Origin: Quisquiliibacterium sp036525975
Lineage (GTDB): Bacteria > Pseudomonadota > Gammaproteobacteria > Burkholderiales > Burkholderiaceae_E
Reading direction: 5' to 3'
NCBI GenBank assembly: GCA_036525975.1
Contig: DATCZK010000038.1
Location: forward strand, 1 to 10,571
Length of the DNA: 10,571 nucleotides
The position numbers and the translations under genes are program-made. Shown here one piece after another: positions 6,582 through 10,571 of the stretch. Position 1 is the first letter of the stretch, and each line of letters starts with the position of its first letter. The notes beneath the pieces are model-generated. The model made no database searches. It had not been told where the DNA came from and worked only from the letters and a program-made list of their open reading frames with translations.

Positions 6582-7367
6582 ATGCCGCGATTCGCAGCCA
6601 ACCTGTCGATGATGTACACCGAAGTGGATTTCATCGAGCGCTTCGGCGCCTGCGCCGCCGACGGATTCGAGGCGGTGGAGTTCCTGTTCCCCTACGCGCT
6701 GCCGGCGCAGCGGATTCGCGACGAGCTCGACCGCCACGGCCTCGCGCAGGTGCTGTTCAACGGGCCGCCCGGCAACTGGGACGCCGGCGAGCGCGGCACC
6801 GCGAGCCTGCCCGGGCGCGAGAGCGAGTTTCGCGACGGCATCGAGATGGCGATCGAATACGCGAAGGTGCTCGACTGCCCGCGCGTGCACGTGATGGCGG
6901 GGCTGGTGGCGAGCGAAGCCACGCGCGCGGCGCAGCGCGAGGTGTACCTGGGCAACCTCGCGTGGGCGGCGGCGCGGCTCGGCGACGCGGGTCTCACCGC
7001 GCTGATCGAGCCGATCAACACGCGCGACATCCCGGGGTTCCTGCTCAACACGCAGGCCGACGCGCACGCGATCGTGGAGCGCATCGGCGCGCCCAACCTG
7101 AAGGTGCAGATGGACCTGTACCACTGCCAGATCGTGGAGGGCGACCTGGCGATGAAGATCCGCAAGCACATCGCCGGGGTGGGCCACTTCCAGATCGCCG
7201 GCGTGCCCGGACGCCACGAACCCGACGCGGGCGAGGTCAACTACCCGTACCTGTTCGCGCTGATCGACGAGCTCGGCTACGAGGGCTGGATCGGCTGCGA
7301 GTATCGCCCGGCCGGCAAGACTTCCGAAGGGCTCGGGTGGATGAGGGCGGCGCATCGGGCAAAATAG
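6582..7367 (+). CDS. hyi: hydroxypyruvate isomerase
   Basis: A 261-residue TIM-barrel sugar isomerase of the hydroxypyruvate isomerase family, close in length to E. coli Hyi (258 residues). It should interconvert hydroxypyruvate and tartronate semialdehyde in the cytoplasm. FAANLSMMYTE near the N-terminus is characteristic. The two catalytic glutamates are Glu143 (LIEPINTRDIPGFLL) and Glu240 (GCEYRP); Asp178, His181 and Gln204 supply the rest of the metal site. The start ATG 6582 is chosen over upstream in-frame ATGs because it has ggggaag just ahead and matches the family N-terminus. No gcl or glxR glyoxylate genes are beside it. Instead it precedes purC by 18 bases, on the same strand and probably in the same transcript. 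A close alternative is a 2-oxo-tetronate isomerase (OtnI-like), which shares the fold and motifs. Confidence 0.88.
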   Translation: MPRFAANLSMMYTEVDFIERFGACAADGFEAVEFLFPYALPAQRIRDELDRHGLAQVLFNGPPGNWDAGERGTASLPGRESEFRDGIEMAIEYAKVLDCPRVHVMAGLVASEATRAAQREVYLGNLAWAAARLGDAGLTALIEPINTRDIPGFLLNTQADAHAIVERIGAPNLKVQMDLYHCQIVEGDLAMKIRKHIAGVGHFQIAGVPGRHEPDAGEVNYPYLFALIDELGYEGWIGCEYRPAGKTSEGLGWMRAAHRAK

Positions 7368-7385
7368 CGGTTTTCGGAGCGTCCG

Positions 7386-8294
7386 ATGGCGGCCAGCGCA
7401 CGCCCCACCGTCTACCAGTCGAACATCAGGTCCCTGCCGCTGGTGGCTCGCGGCAAGGTGCGCGACATCTACGCGGTGGGCGAGGACAAGCTGCTGATCG
7501 TGACCACCGACAGGCTCTCGGCCTTCGACGTGGTGATGAGCGAGCCCATTCCCGACAAGGGCCGGGTGCTCAACCAGATGGCGCTGTTCTGGTTCGAGCG
7601 GCTGGGCGACGTGGTTGCGAACCACCTCACCGGCATCGCGCCCGAGTCGGTGGTCGCGCCCGACGAGGCCGCGCAGGTGCGCGGCCGCGCGATGGTGGTC
7701 AAGCGCCTGCGCCCGATCCTGGTCGAGGCGGTCGTGCGCGGCTACCTGATCGGCTCGGGCTGGAAAGACTACCTCGCCAGCGGCGCGGTCTGCGGCATCG
7801 CGCTGCCCGCCGGGCTCGAGCAGGCGGCCCGGCTGCCGCAGCCGATCTTCACGCCGGCCGCGAAGGCCGAGCTCGGCGAGCACGACGAGAACATCAGCTT
7901 CGAGGAGGTTTGCCAGCGCATCGGCGAGCCGCTCGCGGCGCGCATCCGCGAAGTGAGCCTCGCGCTGTACCGGCGCGCGAGCGAGTACGCGGCGAGCCGC
8001 GGCATCATCATCGCCGACACGAAGTTCGAGTTCGGCCTCGACGCGTCCGGCGCGCTGCACCTGATGGACGAAGTCCTCACCGCCGACTCGTCGCGCTTCT
8101 GGCCGGCCGACTCGTACCGCACCGGCACGTCGCCGCCTTCGTTCGACAAGCAGTTCGTGCGCGACTACCTCGAGACGCTCGCCTGGGACAAGCGCCCGCC
8201 GCCGCCGCCGCTGCCCGAGCAGGTGATCGAGCGCACGGCGAACAAGTACCGCGAGGCGCTGGCGCGGCTCACGGGCGCGGAGCTCGCCCACTGA
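7386..8294 (+). CDS. purC: phosphoribosylaminoimidazole-succinocarboxamide synthase (SAICAR synthetase)
   Basis: A 302-residue cytoplasmic enzyme of de novo purine synthesis: CAIR + L-aspartate + ATP gives SAICAR. Diagnostic blocks are GKVRDIY (23-29), TDRLSAFDVV (41-50), RGYLIGSGWKDY (118-129), ADTKFEFG (210-217), DEVLTADSSRFWP (228-240) and PSFDKQFVRDYLE (251-263). At ~300 residues it belongs to the longer form of the family rather than the ~240-residue E. coli form. GGAG at 7376-7379 sits six bases before ATG 7386. Five prolines at 271-275 lie in the C-terminal segment. It is followed after 48 bases by purE, which makes its substrate together with purK. Confidence 0.98.
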   Translation: MAASARPTVYQSNIRSLPLVARGKVRDIYAVGEDKLLIVTTDRLSAFDVVMSEPIPDKGRVLNQMALFWFERLGDVVANHLTGIAPESVVAPDEAAQVRGRAMVVKRLRPILVEAVVRGYLIGSGWKDYLASGAVCGIALPAGLEQAARLPQPIFTPAAKAELGEHDENISFEEVCQRIGEPLAARIREVSLALYRRASEYAASRGIIIADTKFEFGLDASGALHLMDEVLTADSSRFWPADSYRTGTSPPSFDKQFVRDYLETLAWDKRPPPPPLPEQVIERTANKYREALARLTGAELAH

Positions 8295-8342
8295 GCGGCG
8301 CGCGGCAACGGCAATCGACAGCAGGCGAGATCGGGGGAACGG

Positions 8343-8852
8343 ATGGGCGCGAAGAGAAAGACCGGGCCGGTGCAGGTGGGCGTGCTGATGGGCAGCAGCA
8401 GCGACTGGGAAGTGATGCAGCACGCGGTTGCGGTGCTGCGCGAATTCGGCGTGGCGCACGAGGCGCGCGTGGTCTCGGCGCACAGGATGCCCGACGACAT
8501 GTTCGAGTACGCCGCCGGCGCGCGCACGCGGGGCTTGCGCGCGATCATCGCCGGCGCGGGCGGCGCGGCGCACCTGCCCGGCATGCTCGCCGCCAAGACG
8601 ATCGTGCCGGTGTTCGGCGTGCCGGTGCCCTCGAAATACCTGCGCGGCGAGGATTCGCTCGCGTCGATCGTGCAGATGCCGCGCGGCGTGCCGGTGGCCA
8701 CGTTCGCGATCGGCGAGGCGGGCGCGGCCAACGCCGCGCTGCACGCGATCGCCACGCTCGCCACCACCGACGCCGCGCTGGCCGACAAGCTCGAGCAGTT
8801 CCGCGCGCGGCAGACCGAGGCGGCGCGCGCGATGACGCTGCCCCGGAGCTGA
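8343..8852 (+). CDS. purE: N5-carboxyaminoimidazole ribonucleotide mutase
   Basis: A 169-residue class I PurE, which converts N5-CAIR to CAIR. MGSSSDWEVM (16-25), VVSAHRMPDDM (43-53) with the catalytic His47, and GAGGAAHLPGM (71-81) with His77 are the family signatures. The purK gene four bases downstream confirms the two-step bacterial route (N5-CAIR synthetase plus mutase) rather than the class II direct carboxylase. Start ATG 8343 is preceded by a gggggaa stretch (8333-8339). The Lys/Arg-rich first seven residues are a short family-typical extension. Confidence 0.98.
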   Translation: MGAKRKTGPVQVGVLMGSSSDWEVMQHAVAVLREFGVAHEARVVSAHRMPDDMFEYAAGARTRGLRAIIAGAGGAAHLPGMLAAKTIVPVFGVPVPSKYLRGEDSLASIVQMPRGVPVATFAIGEAGAANAALHAIATLATTDAALADKLEQFRARQTEAARAMTLPRS

Positions 8853-8859
8853 TCCGTTG
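8845..8859 (+). promoter_or_regulatory. ribosome site and TTG start deciding the purK N-terminus
   Basis: GGAG at 8845-8848 lies inside the end of purE, eight bases before TTG 8857-8859. No ATG or GTG exists in frame between this TTG and the nucleotide-binding glycine loop (GGGQLGRM), so TTG is the only workable start. The rare start codon may hold PurK translation below that of PurE. Confidence 0.75.
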
Positions 8860-10032
8860 AACTCGCCCGAGAGCGCACCCGCGCCGCTCGCCCCGGGCAG
8901 CTGGCTGGGGCTGCTGGGCGGCGGCCAGCTCGGCCGCATGTTCGCGATGGCGGCGCAGAGCATGGGCTACCGCGTCTGCGTGCTCGACCCCGGCGCGGAC
9001 AGCCCCGCGGGCGCGGTCGCCGACCGCTGGATCCGCGCCGCTTACGAGGACCCCGCGGCGCTCGCCGAGCTGGCTTCGCTGTGCGGCGCGGTCACGACCG
9101 AGTTCGAGAACGTTCCGGCCGCCGCGCTGGAGGCGCTCGCGCGCAGCGTTTCGGTGAGCCCGCGTGCGGCGAGCGTGGAGATCGCGCAGGACCGCATGCG
9201 CGAGAAGGCCTTCGCGCGCCGGTGCGGGCTCGCGGTCGTGCCCTATTGCGAGGTGCGCGCGCCGGCCGACCTCGAGGCCTCGGACGAGGCGCTCTATCCG
9301 GCGATCCTCAAGGCGGCACGGCTCGGTTACGACGGCAAAGGCCAGGCGCGCGTGGCCAACCGCGCCGAGGCGCTCGCCGCGTTCGAGGTCATGGGCGCGG
9401 TGCCCTGCGTGCTCGAGAAGATGCTCGCGCTCGACGTGGAGGTGTCGGCGCTGGTGGCGCGCGGCTTCGACGGCGAGTCGGTGGTCTACCCGATCGCGCA
9501 GAACCTCCATCGCCACGGCATCCTCGCCTCGAGCACGGTGCCCGCGCGCATCTCGCAGGAGGTGGCCTGGCGCGCCGCCGACGCCGCGCAGCGCATCGCG
9601 GCCGAGCTCGATTACGTGGGCGTGCTCTGCGTGGAGTTCTTCGTGCTCGCCGACGGCTCGCTGCTGGTGAACGAAATGGCGCCGCGGCCGCACAACTCGG
9701 GCCACTACTCGATCGACGCCTGCGTCACCAGCCAGTTCGAGCAGCAGGCGCGGATCATGGCGCGGCTGCCGCTGGGCGACGCGCACCAGCTCGCGCCGGC
9801 GGTCATGATCAACCTGCTGGGCGACCTCTGGTACGCCGACGCCGCGTCGGCGCAGGCGCGCGAGCCCGACTGGCGGCTGGTGCTGCGCCACCCGCGCGCC
9901 AAGCTCCACCTCTACGGCAAGACCGAGCCCCGGCGCGGCCGCAAGATGGGGCACGTGACGGTGCTCGACGAGACGGCGGAGCGCGCGATGCACGTGGCCG
10001 ACGACATCGCCCACGATCTCGGAATCGGCTGA
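8857..10032 (+). CDS. purK: N5-carboxyaminoimidazole ribonucleotide synthetase
   Basis: A 391-residue ATP-grasp enzyme: AIR + bicarbonate + ATP gives N5-CAIR, the PurE substrate. In order: N-terminal GLLGGGQLGRMFAMAA (18-33), TTEFENVP (80-87), the ATP-binding segment ILKAARLGYDGKGQ (150-163), VLEKMLALDVEVS (185-197), the metal-binding block EFFVLADGSLLVNEMAPRPHN (260-280) and SGHYSIDAC, and C-terminal HLYGKTEPRRGRKMGHV (351-367). Length is normal for the family. It starts with TTG, four bases after the purE stop, and its stop overlaps the ATG of the next gene (TGATG). This spacing supports one transcript with translational coupling. Confidence 0.97.
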   Translation: MNSPESAPAPLAPGSWLGLLGGGQLGRMFAMAAQSMGYRVCVLDPGADSPAGAVADRWIRAAYEDPAALAELASLCGAVTTEFENVPAAALEALARSVSVSPRAASVEIAQDRMREKAFARRCGLAVVPYCEVRAPADLEASDEALYPAILKAARLGYDGKGQARVANRAEALAAFEVMGAVPCVLEKMLALDVEVSALVARGFDGESVVYPIAQNLHRHGILASSTVPARISQEVAWRAADAAQRIAAELDYVGVLCVEFFVLADGSLLVNEMAPRPHNSGHYSIDACVTSQFEQQARIMARLPLGDAHQLAPAVMINLLGDLWYADAASAQAREPDWRLVLRHPRAKLHLYGKTEPRRGRKMGHVTVLDETAERAMHVADDIAHDLGIG

Positions 10033-10571
10033 TGACGGCCGGCATCGCCGATGCGGCGAAGCGGCTCGCCGCCGGCGGGCTCGTGGCGTTTCCCACCGAG
10101 ACGGTCTACGGGCTCGGGGCCGACGCGACCAGCGCGCAGGCGGTGGCGGAGGTCTACCGGACCAAGGGGCGGCCGGCGGGGCACCCGCTGATCGTGCACG
10201 TGCTCGACGAGGCGCAGGCGCGCTGGTGGGCCGAACTGGGCCGCGACGCGAAGCGGCTGATCGACGCGTTCTGGCCGGGTCCGCTCACGCTGATCGTGCC
10301 CAGGCGCCCGGGGGCGCCGGCCTTCGCCTGCGGCGACGAGCCCACGATCGGCCTGCGCAGCCCCGCGCACCCGGTCGCGCGCGCGCTGCTCGAGGCCTTC
10401 ACCGCGCTGGGAGGGCACGGCATCGCCGCGCCCTCGGCGAACCGATTCGGGCGGGTGAGCCCGACCGAGGCGGCGCACGTGCGCGCCGACCTGGGCGAGG
10501 CGCGCCTGCTGATCCTCGACGGCGGTCCCTGCGAGGTGGGGCTCGAGTCGACGATCGTCGACCTCTCGCGG
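10032..10571 (+). CDS. tsaC: threonylcarbamoyl-AMP synthase (Sua5/YrdC family), partial at right edge
   Basis: The first 180 residues of a YrdC-domain enzyme that makes threonylcarbamoyl-AMP from threonine, bicarbonate and ATP for t6A37 of ANN-decoding tRNAs. Visible motifs: VAFPTETVYGLGADA (18-32), KGRP (45-48) and HPLIVHV (51-57), FWPGPLTLIVP (80-90), GLRSPAHP (107-114), APSANRFGRVSPT (133-145) and GLESTIVDLS (170-179). The last resembles Sua5/YwlC-type proteins more than E. coli TsaC, so a C-terminal Sua5 domain may follow outside the window; sua5 would then be the better symbol. ATG 10032 overlaps the purK stop by one base. Its place after purK matches the Burkholderiales cluster. Confidence 0.92.
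   Translation, partial: MTAGIADAAKRLAAGGLVAFPTETVYGLGADATSAQAVAEVYRTKGRPAGHPLIVHVLDEAQARWWAELGRDAKRLIDAFWPGPLTLIVPRRPGAPAFACGDEPTIGLRSPAHPVARALLEAFTALGGHGIAAPSANRFGRVSPTEAAHVRADLGEARLLILDGGPCEVGLESTIVDLSR

Noticed and set aside
5219..6634. Longer amidohydrolase starting at 6634
   Set aside because: It would overlap the divergent hyi gene; ATG 6448 has AAGGAG and begins a proper signal peptide.
8295..8342. Possible terminator or promoter between purC and purE
   Set aside because: No stem followed by a T-run and no convincing -10/-35; it appears to be a plain intercistronic spacer.
6458..8963. ~800-residue open frames on both strands over hyi, purC and purE
   Set aside because: Shadow frames of three unmistakable enzymes.

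Overview
The window is very GC-rich DNA (roughly 70% or more by eye), densely packed and with strong third-position G/C bias. It is most likely from a betaproteobacterium of the order Burkholderiales. The strongest evidence is the gene order purC-purE-purK-tsaC/sua5 at the right end, an arrangement familiar from that order. The protein sequences agree, but no ribosomal or other decisive phylogenetic marker is present. No tRNA, rRNA, CRISPR array, transposase or integrase was found.

Layout, left to right. (1) Bases 1-2041, minus strand: a three-gene unit read leftward. It starts with an alpha/beta-hydrolase (hormone-sensitive-lipase type), then the two halves of a split thiamine-diphosphate enzyme of the sulfopyruvate/phosphonopyruvate decarboxylase type. 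The PYR-domain subunit is complete; the PP-domain subunit runs off the left edge. (2) Bases 2117-3969, plus strand: a divergently read pair, an exported intradiol ring-cleavage dioxygenase translationally coupled (GTGA overlap) to a TetA-like MFS transporter. (3) Bases 3959-6448, minus strand: a two-gene unit with a periplasmic amidohydrolase carrying a C-terminal YtkA-like domain, followed with zero spacing by a di-heme cytochrome c peroxidase (MauG/CcpA superfamily). The peroxidase signal region is built from DNA tandem repeats, and its stop overlaps convergently with the MFS gene. (4) Bases 6582 to the right edge, plus strand: hydroxypyruvate isomerase, then purC, purE, purK and the start of a TsaC/Sua5 gene, all closely spaced.

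How they may work together. Unit 4 supplies the middle of de novo purine synthesis: PurK and PurE carboxylate AIR to CAIR, and PurC makes SAICAR. The tRNA t6A enzyme TsaC follows, and an isomerase stands in front. Units 1-3 look like accessory metabolism. In unit 2, an exported aromatic-ring-opening enzyme sits with an exporter. In unit 3, an exported metal-dependent hydrolase with a probable metal-binding tail is co-expressed with a periplasmic di-heme enzyme. Unit 3 is the best candidate here for an undescribed functional partnership. No clearly novel defence or mobile system is visible.
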